64,000 nt of DNA from positions 1 through 64,000 of the forward strand of contig JAFGXR010000004.1 of the NCBI GenBank assembly GCA_016936555.1. Reading direction: 5' to 3'. Position 1 is the first letter of the stretch. The number at the start of each line of letters is the position of its first letter. The notes beneath the pieces are model-generated. The model was not told the DNA's origin and did not search any database. It worked only from the letters and a program-made list of their open reading frames with translations. The translations under genes were made by a program, and so were the position numbers. Below, piece by piece: positions 27,805 to 35,907 of the stretch. The stretch comes from Spirochaetales bacterium (GTDB lineage: Bacteria > Spirochaetota > Spirochaetia > DSM-2461).

Positions 27805-28881
27805 ATGAATCATAAGGATATTCACAAGTCTCTTGCCCGTTTCTCCCGAAAAGCCGGCGCGCCTCCGGGACTGCTGGAACAGACCGATAAGGAAACAGGC
27901 TATGCGGAAATAGAAGTTTTTCTCTATGACGATGCCGCTTTGGAGGAACGTCTCCTGAAAAGAGAGGAGCTGAAGGATTTCCAATACCCGGAAAACGGGG
28001 TGTGCTGGATCAATGTCACAGGAACTGATGATTCGGAGATTCTGGCCGTTCTGGGCGAAAAGTACGGTTTGAGCAAACTATCGCTGGAAGACATACAGAA
28101 TACGGGGCACAGACCCAAAATAGACGATTTCGACCGCTATCTCCATACCATTCTGAAAATGCTCACATGGAATGACGAAACCCGCTCGCTCCAGATCGAA
28201 CAGGTCAGTATAATTTATACGGGCAATACGATCATCTCCATACAGGAACGGAAAGGCGATGTCTTTGAAAACATCAGGAACAGAATCAGAACTCATAAAG
28301 GGAAAATCAGGAGTAAGAACGCTGATTATCTGCTCTATGTTCTTTTCGATTCGATCGTGGACAATTACTTCCTGATGGTGGACGAAATCAGGGAAGAGCA
28401 GGAAAATCTCGAAGAGAAAACCATTGAAAGCCGGAACAAAAAGATATTCGACCGGATTCTCGTACTGAAAAAGGAACAGATCCTCCTCAGGAAATCCGTA
28501 TGGCCGCTGAGGGAAATTCTCTTTTCTCTGCAGAAAGGCGAGTTCGAACAGATATCCGCCAACTCCCGGAAATACTTCCGCGATGTCTACGACCATCTTC
28601 TGCTGATAATCGACATAACCGATCAGCTCAAAGATGTTCTGACCGGGTTTCAGGAGTCGCTTATCTCTTCTATAAGTTATGAAACGAACAGCGTCATGAA
28701 GGTTCTGACTATAATCGCCACGATCTTCATACCGCTGACATTTATAGCCGGTATTTACGGCATGAATTTTGTGAACATGCCGGAGCTGGCCTGGCCTTTC
28801 GGGTATTTTATGGTTCTCGGCTTAATGCTGATCCTGGGACTGGCCATGGTGTGGTTCTTCAGAAGAAGAAAGTGGCTTTGA
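27805..28881 (+). CDS. corA: CorA-type magnesium/cobalt transporter
   Basis: This 358-residue protein has a long acidic N-terminal cytoplasmic domain with a coiled-coil stalk (about 190-290) and two C-terminal membrane helices. The signature GMN is at residues 319-321 (IAGIYGMNF), followed by MPELAWPFGYF and a basic tail. CorA forms pentameric Mg2+ channels in the inner membrane. The last 60 bases overlap the 3' end of the convergent mscS gene, so the second helix and tail of CorA share DNA with the MscS C-terminus. Confidence 0.95.
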   Translation: MNHKDIHKSLARFSRKAGAPPGLLEQTDKETGYAEIEVFLYDDAALEERLLKREELKDFQYPENGVCWINVTGTDDSEILAVLGEKYGLSKLSLEDIQNTGHRPKIDDFDRYLHTILKMLTWNDETRSLQIEQVSIIYTGNTIISIQERKGDVFENIRNRIRTHKGKIRSKNADYLLYVLFDSIVDNYFLMVDEIREEQENLEEKTIESRNKKIFDRILVLKKEQILLRKSVWPLREILFSLQKGEFEQISANSRKYFRDVYDHLLLIIDITDQLKDVLTGFQESLISSISYETNSVMKVLTIIATIFIPLTFIAGIYGMNFVNMPELAWPFGYFMVLGLMLILGLAMVWFFRRRKWL

Positions 28882-29685
28882 TCTTTCATCGCCGTAGTAA
28901 AGCGTGAGATGGGGAAAGGGAATGGTAATCCCCGCTTCATCGAATTTCCTTTTAATGTCTATGGCCATGGTGTTTTTCACCTCTGCGTAATTGCTCTTCT
29001 CAAACCAGACACCCAGAAGCAGATGGATTCCCGAATCGCCGAAATCCTTGACTAGGATAAGCGGCTTCGGCTCATCGAGACAGAGGGTGTTTTCTTCCGA
29101 AGCCTTTTTCAGAATGTCCATGGCCGTTTTAATATCATCTTTATAGGAAATGGTAATGTTAAAATCCTGCCTTCTTATGGGGAAACGGGTGATATTGGTC
29201 ATCTCCGCGCTGATCAGGGTTTCGTTGGGTATACGGATCAGGAGATTGTCGAAAGTTTTCAGCATAATGGCCAGAGTTTCAATGGAATGGACCACCCCTG
29301 TTTTATCCCCTATGCGGATGAGATCGCCTATTTCAAAGCTCTTTTCCGCCACGAGGAACAAACCGCTTATAATATTGCCCAGGCTTTTCTGGGATGCGAC
29401 GCCGAGAGCCAGACCGAGGATTCCCGCCGCGCCGAGAAGGGCTGTCAATTCGATTCCCAGTTCCGACAGGACGATCAGGGAGACGACGATAAATCCGGTC
29501 CAGTTGATAAATTTGGCCAGCAGCATGCGGGACTGGGGATTGAGACTCTTTTCAAAGATTTTCCTGATAACGAAACGGAGAATACGGATCAGGAGAAACC
29601 CCACCACGATGATAATCAAGACTCTCAGAATCTGAGCCGGGTCGATATTCCGAAGTATTTTTTCAAAATCCATTTTTTCAAACAC
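28822..29685 (-). CDS. mscS: MscS-family small-conductance mechanosensitive channel
   Basis: This 287-residue protein has three N-terminal membrane helices. The pore-lining helix contains the Gly/Ala-rich LLGAAGILGLALGVASQKSLGN pattern near residues 85-106. The beta domain (GDLIRIGDKTGVVHSIETLAI) and the C-terminal alpha/beta domain follow. It relieves osmotic pressure by opening under membrane tension. The start is a GTG at 29685 with AAGGAG 6 bases upstream; the first ATG inside is too far from that box. It follows the DUF432 gene by 10 bases. The tail overlaps corA by 60 bases. Confidence 0.93.
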   Translation of the reverse strand: MFEKMDFEKILRNIDPAQILRVLIIIVVGFLLIRILRFVIRKIFEKSLNPQSRMLLAKFINWTGFIVVSLIVLSELGIELTALLGAAGILGLALGVASQKSLGNIISGLFLVAEKSFEIGDLIRIGDKTGVVHSIETLAIMLKTFDNLLIRIPNETLISAEMTNITRFPIRRQDFNITISYKDDIKTAMDILKKASEENTLCLDEPKPLILVKDFGDSGIHLLLGVWFEKSNYAEVKNTMAIDIKRKFDEAGITIPFPHLTLYYGDERSKPLSSSEEPHHGQSQDQH

Positions 29686-29695
29686 GGCGGACTCC

Positions 29696-30433
29696 TTATC
29701 CGTTGTAGATATTTTTGAAGAAGTAAAAGCTTTTTGTCAGCAATCTCGCTTCATCGGTCTGTCTGGGCGAAGCAACCTGCTTCAAAGGTCCGTCCAGATC
29801 GGGCGGGCTTTTATAGAAAGAAACCTGGCTGATCTGATCCTGCCCCCGGAATGAGATTCTCGTGCCGTTGGAATAAAGTCTTTTCTTTCCCTGATAAATC
29901 GAGAGGTAGGGAACACGGAGAAGCATTCTGTCGAGAGAAAGAATCTGACTGGATCGATTGGAAATATGCATGGGGCAGTAGATCGATGTTTCATTTAACA
30001 TATAATTCTCCGGGGATGTATGGAGCGGACTTTCAAGACAGTAGGAGACCTCCCCGTTCCAGGGATCGCCGAACCAGCTTCTGGACAAATTGCGGACGGG
30101 CACTTCCCTCAGGCCGTAGAGTTCCTTGCCTTTTACCGTGCCGATGGAAAAAACCAGCGGAACTTCCACAAAACAGTGAAAAGTCAGACCGGGAAGTACC
30201 GAGAGAGGCATCTCCGGCTTTATGACGAGAGGAAGATCGGGAAGAGCCGGTTCAAGGACGATCGGCGCATCTTTCCCGGCAATAAAACGGGAAATGACTT
30301 CACCGTCCCCTTCAGCTCCGGACTCGATCAGAATTTCCTCGTGATCCCTTTTGATCAGCAGTATTAAGTCACCATCGGAGTAGAGCGCTATCTCTCCCCC
30401 GGAAAGATCCTGATTCCCCCATTTCCACTTCAT
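29696..30433 (-). CDS. DUF432-like protein paired with MscS
   Basis: This soluble protein of about 245 residues has no signal peptide or membrane helix. The segment RNLSRSWFGDPWNGEVSYCLESPLHT resembles DUF432 proteins, which are often encoded beside MscS-type channels. Three in-frame ATGs are clustered at the start; GGAG 6 bases upstream favours the third (30433). Its stop codon overlaps the ribosome-binding site of mscS (TAAGGAG), so the two genes are tightly coupled. A cytoplasmic partner or modulator of the channel is a reasonable guess. No catalytic motif is seen. Confidence 0.68.
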   Translation of the reverse strand: MKWKWGNQDLSGGEIALYSDGDLILLIKRDHEEILIESGAEGDGEVISRFIAGKDAPIVLEPALPDLPLVIKPEMPLSVLPGLTFHCFVEVPLVFSIGTVKGKELYGLREVPVRNLSRSWFGDPWNGEVSYCLESPLHTSPENYMLNETSIYCPMHISNRSSQILSLDRMLLRVPYLSIYQGKKRLYSNGTRISFRGQDQISQVSFYKSPPDLDGPLKQVASPRQTDEARLLTKSFYFFKNIYNG

Positions 30434-30493
30434 ATTCATCTCCATCTGCCATTAAATATATATGATGAAAAAAACGTGCGCAACGAAAGACCA

Positions 30494-30943
30494 TCATCTT
30501 CCGCGGACATGGAATGTGCCGGTAAACCGGGCCCAAGGCTCAATTCCCCCACTTTCGCGGACAAGGACCGTAACGGCCAGTCGTGCCTTGCCCGCACTTT
30601 TCAAACGGTCTGAGAAGGTTGAGATTTCCGGTCCGTCGGGTTTGAGTGCTTCCGCCGTAAATGCTTTTCGAAGGGGACAGAGATACTCCAGGTCCTGCCT
30701 GCTGATGACAATAGAGGCGCACGGATCGATCCTTTCCGCTATCTCCCGGACCAGCAGCCATCCGGCGAGAACGGAAATGACGCTGATGCTTCCCCCGAAA
30801 ACCGAACCATGTTGATTGCGGTTCTCTTTGAAATGCCCCCGGACAAGAACCCGGTCATCTGATGATTCTTCGATCACAAAGCCCGCTTTTCCAACCAGGG
30901 GAATATTATCGTGAATATATTTCTGCAGTTCATCCAGCTTCAT
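30494..30943 (-). CDS. YiiD C-terminal-type putative thioesterase (hot-dog fold)
   Basis: This 149-residue protein contains NQHGSVFGGSISVISVLAGWLLV (about 42-65), the central helix and preceding loop of the YiiD_C/PaaI-like hot-dog thioesterases. Later strands (ARLAVTVLVRE) fit the fold. Such enzymes usually hydrolyse acyl-CoA thioesters; the substrate is not predictable. GGAG lies 8 bases before the ATG. The start overlaps the end of the upstream YkgJ-like gene by 14 bases. Confidence 0.75.
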   Translation of the reverse strand: MKLDELQKYIHDNIPLVGKAGFVIEESSDDRVLVRGHFKENRNQHGSVFGGSISVISVLAGWLLVREIAERIDPCASIVISRQDLEYLCPLRKAFTAEALKPDGPEISTFSDRLKSAGKARLAVTVLVRESGGIEPWARFTGTFHVRGR

Positions 30944-31541
30944 ATTTATTCTCCAGAGCCTTCAGAAGGGATTCAAAAGTTTCTGTACAATCCAACCGGT
31001 ACAGCTCTTCATAAACTTCTTTCGGCATTCCGGACATCTTCTCCAGAATCGCAAAAAAACGCAGTTCAAAATCGAGCTCAGGCTGCAGCTCCTTTTTAAG
31101 TTCGGAAAGACGGTTCTCTTCACAGACCTTCATGCCCGGACAATGTTCCGTCGGAGGGGTTAAAACAAATATTTCCCTTCCCGCCTCCAGATCGGCGATT
31201 CTCCCGACAGGAGCCATTTTACAGACAAGCGGCTTGTCATAAGGGTGAAGGGAACAGAATCCCCGGAGCACCCCGTCATCTCCCAGATCGTTTATCAACC
31301 AGGGGCAAAAGGAAAAGGGCTTTGTTTTAAAATTGATCACGGGAATCCAGGCTCCGTTCTGCCCCTGCTCCAGTCTGATCAGTTTTTTACTGAAGAGTTC
31401 CCCAGTCGAAGAATACCCCGATCTTAGAGCCATTTTATAGAGATCGTATAGATTGATATGTATTTCCATATCTCCGGAGCAGCAGTCGCCGCAGCAAGTG
31501 CATCCGAAACAGTACTGTTCGTCTATTGGTTTCTCTGTCAT
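30930..31541 (-). CDS. YkgJ family cysteine-cluster protein
   Basis: This 203-residue protein has the N-terminal cysteine cluster CFGCTCCGDCC (about 11-21) and later conserved positions FCPWL, GFCSLHPYDKPLVCKMAP and HCPGMK. YkgJ (UPF0153) proteins are thought to bind zinc or an Fe-S centre; their function is unknown. A second, shorter family member lies at 62017-62508. It is coupled by a 14-base overlap to the thioesterase gene. It diverges from the hsp20 genes. Confidence 0.85.
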   Translation of the reverse strand: MTEKPIDEQYCFGCTCCGDCCSGDMEIHINLYDLYKMALRSGYSSTGELFSKKLIRLEQGQNGAWIPVINFKTKPFSFCPWLINDLGDDGVLRGFCSLHPYDKPLVCKMAPVGRIADLEAGREIFVLTPPTEHCPGMKVCEENRLSELKKELQPELDFELRFFAILEKMSGMPKEVYEELYRLDCTETFESLLKALENKYEAG

Positions 31542-31637
31542 AAACCCGCCGGATTCTGATTATGAGTGATGAGAGAAAAAAAATCTATGCTCTCAGGGTA
31601 AAAATGACACAGCGGAAAAAGCCCCGATAAGAACCTA

Positions 31638-31699
31638 TGTTTCAATTTGACATAGCCGGTGAAAAGCTCTTTTCAGCCGATGTGTCAATTTTCGACACA
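31638..31699 (+). promoter_or_regulatory. Tandem inverted repeats, candidate enhancer sites for a sigma-54 activator
   Basis: Site A is TGTTTC-N5-GACATA (31638-31654). Site B is TGTGTC-N7-GACACA (31681-31699, perfect arms). A further half-site TGACACA is at 31605-31611. The centres are about 44 bp apart and lie about 95 and 139 bp upstream of the predicted sigma-54 start, the usual distance for bacterial enhancer-binding proteins. Confidence 0.6.
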
Positions 31700-31758
31700 A
31701 CTCCTTAAGCAGAAGCAAATTAAACCGGCAAAACAGCATTATTTCCCCCTTTCAGATC

Positions 31759-31774
31759 TGGCACGGAAGTTGCA
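31759..31774 (+). promoter_or_regulatory. Sigma-54 (RpoN) promoter of the hsp20 operon
   Basis: TGGCAC-N5-TTGCA matches the -24/-12 consensus at every key base: GG at 31760-31761 and GC at 31772-31773. The predicted start is near 31785, 29 bases before the first hsp20 ATG, with GGAGGT in the leader. No CIRCE element (HrcA site) is present. Confidence 0.82.
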
Positions 31775-31813
31775 TATTTATTACTGAAAACAATTTCAAA
31801 TGGAGGTGCTGTT

Positions 31814-32272
31814 ATGGCAATTGTAAAATGGAAAAACCCGAAACTTTACGATCCCTGGGCTGATCTGAGAAGTCTGCAGAATGAGATCAACGATCTATTC
31901 AACTACGACCGCATGCCCGGCTCAACCGGACTGTTCGACCGCAGTGTGACTCCTGCAATTGATTTTGTTGAAGGAGAAAACGACTACACTGTCAAATGCG
32001 AACTTCCCGGACTGGAACAGAAAGACATCGATGTGTCCATCGCTTCAAATGTCCTGACCATCAAAGGATCGAAAGAGGACAACAGGGAAGAGACGAAGGG
32101 TAAATACTACAAGAAGGAAATCTGGAGCGGAAGCTTTCAGAGAACCATATCGCTCCCGGCTACTGTCGATTCCGAAAAAATCTCGGCTCAGCTGAAAGAC
32201 GGACTTCTGACCATCACTCTTCCCCGGAAAGAGGAAACGAAACCGAAACAGATTTCAGTGAGTGTGAAGTAA
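31814..32272 (+). CDS. Hsp20 small heat-shock protein (first of two)
   Basis: This 152-residue ATP-independent chaperone holds unfolding proteins. The alpha-crystallin domain runs from about residue 47 (TPAIDFVEGENDYTVKCELPG) to GLLTITLPR near 137, with a short C-terminal tail containing ISV that could act as the I-x-I oligomerisation motif. The N-terminal arm (PWADLRSLQNEINDLF) is typical. GGAGGT lies 6 bases before the ATG. It forms an operon with the second hsp20 gene behind a sigma-54-type promoter. Confidence 0.95.
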   Translation: MAIVKWKNPKLYDPWADLRSLQNEINDLFNYDRMPGSTGLFDRSVTPAIDFVEGENDYTVKCELPGLEQKDIDVSIASNVLTIKGSKEDNREETKGKYYKKEIWSGSFQRTISLPATVDSEKISAQLKDGLLTITLPRKEETKPKQISVSVK

Positions 32273-32282
32273 GGAGGGTCCT

Positions 32283-32642
32283 ATGGAAAGGAAGAAAGAG
32301 ATAGAAAACAAAACAAGGCGATTTCCCGCATCGACGGATATTTATCAGGATGAAGAAGCTGTGGTTCTTACGATGGAAATGCCCGGAGTGAGCAAGGAGA
32401 ATCTCCATATAAAAGTGGATAAGGATCTGTTGATCATCCATGGGGAAAGAAAGAGTGAAGAGACTGAGGGACACTATAAAATCAGGGAAATACGCCACGG
32501 GGATTTTTATCAGGAGTACACTCTTGATGATACGATAGACAGAAATAAAATCGAAGCGGCAATTAAAAACGGCCTGGTGACCCTGAAGCTGGGTGTTAAG
32601 GAATCGGAAAAACCGAGAAAAATTACGGTCCATGTGAAATAG
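32283..32642 (+). CDS. Hsp20 small heat-shock protein (second of two, short N-terminus)
   Basis: This 119-residue alpha-crystallin protein starts almost directly at the domain (STDIYQDEEAVVLTMEMPGVSKENL) and has only about 15 residues of charged N-terminal arm. GLVTLKLGV and a KITVHV tail are present. The first copy has a full arm, so the two probably co-assemble in mixed oligomers. An AAGGAGGGT box precedes the ATG, and the gap to the first gene is 10 bases. Confidence 0.93.
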   Translation: MERKKEIENKTRRFPASTDIYQDEEAVVLTMEMPGVSKENLHIKVDKDLLIIHGERKSEETEGHYKIREIRHGDFYQEYTLDDTIDRNKIEAAIKNGLVTLKLGVKESEKPRKITVHVK

Positions 32643-32659
32643 GGAGGAACTCCGGGCTC

Positions 32660-32690
32660 AAACAGGGGCGGTTAAAGCCCCTGTTTGTTA
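32660..32690 (+). terminator. Terminator of the hsp20 operon
   Basis: A perfect 10-bp stem AAACAGGGGC (32660-32669) / GCCCCTGTTT (32677-32686) has a 7-base loop and is followed by a T-rich tract. Confidence 0.85.
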
Positions 32691-32872
32691 TTTCTTTTAT
32701 TTTTTAGAAAAAATTTGTTATCAGAGCCGGGGTAAGCTGTTTTATTAGTAAAGGCGGCGAAAAGTACAGCCGCCGGGACAATTGTCAAAAAACAGCCTAA
32801 TAAATTATTGGCTCACAATGAATTACACGATGGGTAATTTACGCCCGGAACGAATTCACAGGAGGTAATGTT

Positions 32873-34330
32873 ATGAAAAAAACATCAAAATTTTCCCTGA
32901 TTCTGATTATGGCGCTAATCGGATGGTCCAGTCTGTACGGAGAAAACCCCGGCTCAAGCAGCGCCAATGATTCATACATTTATGCCATGCAGGATAAATT
33001 CAGAGAAGTCGCCCGTACGACTCTGCCGGCGGTTATTGAAATCAATGTTACTGAAATAGTGAAGCAGACTATACCCGGGCAGGCTTTCCCCTGGAATTTC
33101 TTCGGAGATTCCTGGCCTTTTGCTCTTCCCGATCAGAATAATAACAACAATGGCAACAACCAGGCACCCCAGCCCCAGGAAAGAGAATTCAGGAAAGAAG
33201 GGCTCGGTTCGGGAGTCCTGGTCAGACAGGACGGCAGGAAGTATTATGCCGTAACCAATAACCATGTCGTAGGAGAAGCGGACGAAATCAGCGTCAAACT
33301 CTATGACGGGAGAACTTTTGACGCCACCGTAGTGGGAACCGACAGCAGAACCGATCTGGCTCTTATCACATTTGAAAGCCGGGAGGCTCTTCCCCTTATG
33401 ACTCTCGCCGATTCGGAACAGCTCATGGTCGGCGATATCGTTTTCGCTGTTGGCAATCCTCTCGGTTTTGAATCGACGGTTACACAGGGAATCATCAGCG
33501 CTCTGGGAAGAAAAGCCCAGGAGGGAAGCACCATTGCGGATTTCACCGATTACATACAGACCGATGCCGCTATCAATCCCGGGAACTCCGGCGGAGCCCT
33601 GGTTAATCTCAAGGGGCAGCTGATCGGAATCAATACGTGGATTGCCTCCGGTTCGGGCGGCAGCGTCGGGCTGGGCTTCGCCATTCCGGTCAACACTGTA
33701 AAACGCGTTGTCGATGACTTTATCTCAAAGGGAAGGGTCGAATACGGATGGCTGGGCGTAACAATAGGAAATCCTCCCGCTGAGGGAATAGACCTGAATG
33801 GCGAAACCGGTGCGTTTACCGGAAACATCTTCGCCGGATCGCCTGCGGAAAAAGGCGGTCTGCTGCCGGGAGACCTCATCACCGCGGTAGACGGTCAGAA
33901 AGTGGATTCGAGCGATCAGCTCCAGAGACTGATCGGAACACTGCCTCCGGGAAGGGAAATCTCTCTCGATATAATCAGACTGGGAAGAAAGCAGAATCTG
34001 AGGATCAGGCTGGATGCAAGAAAGACCGAAGAGGAAATCGGAAGGGACGGAGGTCTGTGGCCGGGAATATCAGTCATTTCGCTGACTGATGAATTACGGG
34101 ATCAGCTCGACGTGGCCGGCAGAACAAAAGGTGTCGTCGTGGCCTATGTCGCCGAAGGTTCTTCATCGGCCGCAGCAGGTATACGCCAGGGCGATATCGT
34201 CACAAGAGTGAACAGCACCAGAATAGGCGATCTGACCGACTTCTACAAAGCTCTCAATGACGAGGGAGATGAGATCAACTTCCGGATTCTGAGAGAGGGC
34301 AAAGAGATCCTGCTCGGAATTGTGAAATAA
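32873..34330 (+). CDS. HtrA/DegP-type periplasmic serine protease
   Basis: This 485-residue protein has an N-terminal signal peptide (about 1-22), a trypsin-like domain and two PDZ domains. The triad is His131 (TNNHVVGE), Asp161 (SRTDLALI) and Ser239 (GNSGGALVN). PDZ1 spans about 285-380 and PDZ2 about 395-485. A low-complexity Asn/Gln stretch near residues 88-101 lies in the LA-loop region. HtrA proteases degrade or refold misfolded envelope proteins. AGGAGG precedes the ATG by 6 bases. Being next to the hsp20 pair fits a proteostasis cluster, though the hsp20 terminator separates them. Confidence 0.94.
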   Translation: MKKTSKFSLILIMALIGWSSLYGENPGSSSANDSYIYAMQDKFREVARTTLPAVIEINVTEIVKQTIPGQAFPWNFFGDSWPFALPDQNNNNNGNNQAPQPQEREFRKEGLGSGVLVRQDGRKYYAVTNNHVVGEADEISVKLYDGRTFDATVVGTDSRTDLALITFESREALPLMTLADSEQLMVGDIVFAVGNPLGFESTVTQGIISALGRKAQEGSTIADFTDYIQTDAAINPGNSGGALVNLKGQLIGINTWIASGSGGSVGLGFAIPVNTVKRVVDDFISKGRVEYGWLGVTIGNPPAEGIDLNGETGAFTGNIFAGSPAEKGGLLPGDLITAVDGQKVDSSDQLQRLIGTLPPGREISLDIIRLGRKQNLRIRLDARKTEEEIGRDGGLWPGISVISLTDELRDQLDVAGRTKGVVVAYVAEGSSSAAAGIRQGDIVTRVNSTRIGDLTDFYKALNDEGDEINFRILREGKEILLGIVK

Positions 34331-34377
34331 AAAGCAATTATCGATCTGCCCGAATCAATAGATTGATTTAACACCTC

Positions 34378-34408
34378 GGGGAAGGACTTCTGATAGAAGC
34401 CCTTCCCC
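34378..34408 (+). terminator. Hairpin after htrA, probable terminator
   Basis: GGGGAAGG (34378-34385) pairs with CCTTCCCC (34401-34408), with an inner CTTC/GAAG extension. It lies 47 bases after the htrA stop and 20 bases before maf. The T tract is weak. Confidence 0.5.
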
Positions 34409-34428
34409 ATTCCTGTTATACTGCTGCC

Positions 34429-35010
34429 ATGGATAAAATACATCTTGTCTCGTCTTCTCCCCGGAGACAGACACTTCTAACACAGATGGGGATTCCCTAT
34501 TCGGTCAATCCCGTTGATACAGAAGAGGATATGACCCGGAATCTCTCCCCGGAGGAACTGGCGGCATCAATCGCAGAAGAAAAACTCCACGCCTTTCTGA
34601 AAAACCCTCCCGCCGATGTCAGTTGGGCCGTCGCCGCCGATACATTCATTTCATACATGAACAGAAGAGTCGGCAAACCGGTCGACAGAAATGATGCGGA
34701 AAGGGAACTGAAAAGCCTCTCCGGCAAAACCCATCAGGTCTTAACGGGAATTGCGCTCTATTGCAGGCGTGACGATGTCATATTATCTGAAGTCGATATA
34801 ACCGATGTGACGTTCCGCTCTCTGACCCCCCGGGAGATCGAATGGTACCTCGATTCGGGAGAATGGGAAGGCGTGGCCGGCTCATACCGCATTCAGGGCA
34901 AGGGAGAGTGCCTTATTAGCGGAATTAATGGTTCCTACAGCAATGTCATGGGGTTGCCAATCACCCGCTTTTATGGCATGTTATCGAAGTTGGACTTTAC
35001 GTTCGACTAA
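34429..35010 (+). CDS. maf: Maf-like nucleotide pyrophosphatase
   Basis: This 193-residue protein opens with VSSSPRRQTLLTQMG, the Maf substrate-binding signature (SSSPRR at 8-13). It continues with AADTFIS, GKPVDRNDAERELKSLSGKTHQVLTG and an IQGKGECLISGINGSYSNVMGLP end. Maf enzymes hydrolyse dTTP/UTP or modified nucleotides and have been linked to septum control. No clear ribosome-binding site precedes the ATG. A TATACT hexamer at 34417-34422 sits 6 bases before it, so the mRNA may be leaderless, but no -35 box was found. Confidence 0.9.
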   Translation: MDKIHLVSSSPRRQTLLTQMGIPYSVNPVDTEEDMTRNLSPEELAASIAEEKLHAFLKNPPADVSWAVAADTFISYMNRRVGKPVDRNDAERELKSLSGKTHQVLTGIALYCRRDDVILSEVDITDVTFRSLTPREIEWYLDSGEWEGVAGSYRIQGKGECLISGINGSYSNVMGLPITRFYGMLSKLDFTFD

Positions 35011-35051
35011 TTTCCGGCAGACCGGTTCTGCTGAGACTCAACGAGAAGGAT

Positions 35052-35073
35052 GCATACTTGACTCAAAGTATGC
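35052..35073 (+). promoter_or_regulatory. Leader hairpin immediately before rpsB
   Basis: GCATACTT (35052-35059) and AAGTATGC (35066-35073) form a perfect 8-bp stem with a 6-base loop. The stem ends 2 bases before the AGGAGG of rpsB. It may take part in S2 feedback control of translation. Confidence 0.5.
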
Positions 35074-35085
35074 CCAGGAGGCTAC

Positions 35086-35904
35086 ATGGCTGTAGTAACA
35101 ATGAAAAACCTGCTTGAATCAGGTGTACATTTCGGTCACCAGACAAAACGCTGGGACCCCAGAATGAAGAAGTTCATCTTCGCCCAGAGAAACGGTATTC
35201 ACATTATCGATCTCCAGAAAACAATCGTTTCCATCAAAGACGCTTACGATGCTGTAAGAGCGACTGTACTCAAAGGTCAGTCGGTTCTCTTCGTTGGAAC
35301 AAAAAAGCAGGCACAGGTAGCCGTAGCGAAAGAAGCCGAAAGATGCGGAATGCATTACATCAACAACAGATGGCTCGGCGGAATGCTCACAAACTTTTCC
35401 ACCATTAAAAAATCACTCCTCAGACTTAAAAAAATTGAGAAGATGGAAATTGACGGAACATTTGAGCAGCTCACGAAAAAAGAGGTATCCAGACTTCTGA
35501 AAGAGAAGGGAAAACTGGAGAAAAACCTCGGCGGTATCAAAGAGATGAAAGATCTCCCCGGAATCGTCTTTATCATCGATACCAAAAAAGAATCCATCGC
35601 TGTGGCGGAAGCGCACAGAATGGGCATTCCCATAGTTGCGGTTGTCGATACAAACTGTAACCCCGAAGGGATTGATTTCCCCATCCCCGGTAACGATGAC
35701 GCTATCAGAGCGATCAGCCTTTTCACACAGGTTATCGCCAACGCCGTAATCGAAGCCGACAACGAAACCGGTCTTAAAGTTATCGAAACTCTTCAGGATG
35801 ATGAAGATGAAGAAGCTTACAATGAAGCGGCTGCTGATTCTTACGATGAAGAAGCTTCTGCGGAAGACAAGAACGTTGTGTACAGCACAGAGGATGAGGA
35901 GTAA
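35086..35904 (+). CDS. rpsB: 30S ribosomal protein S2
   Basis: This 272-residue small-subunit protein begins [29 protein letters not shown], a textbook S2 start. It also contains [21 protein letters not shown] and [24 protein letters not shown]. The last 35 residues are a strongly acidic tail beyond the usual end. AGGAGG precedes the ATG by 4 bases. It heads the rpsB-tsf pair; tsf starts 3 bases after its stop codon. Confidence 0.98.
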   Translation: MAVVTMKNLLESGVHFGHQTKRWDPRMKKFIFAQRNGIHIIDLQKTIVSIKDAYDAVRATVLKGQSVLFVGTKKQAQVAVAKEAERCGMHYINNRWLGGMLTNFSTIKKSLLRLKKIEKMEIDGTFEQLTKKEVSRLLKEKGKLEKNLGGIKEMKDLPGIVFIIDTKKESIAVAEAHRMGIPIVAVVDTNCNPEGIDFPIPGNDDAIRAISLFTQVIANAVIEADNETGLKVIETLQDDEDEEAYNEAAADSYDEEASAEDKNVVYSTEDEE

Positions 35905-35907
35905 TCA

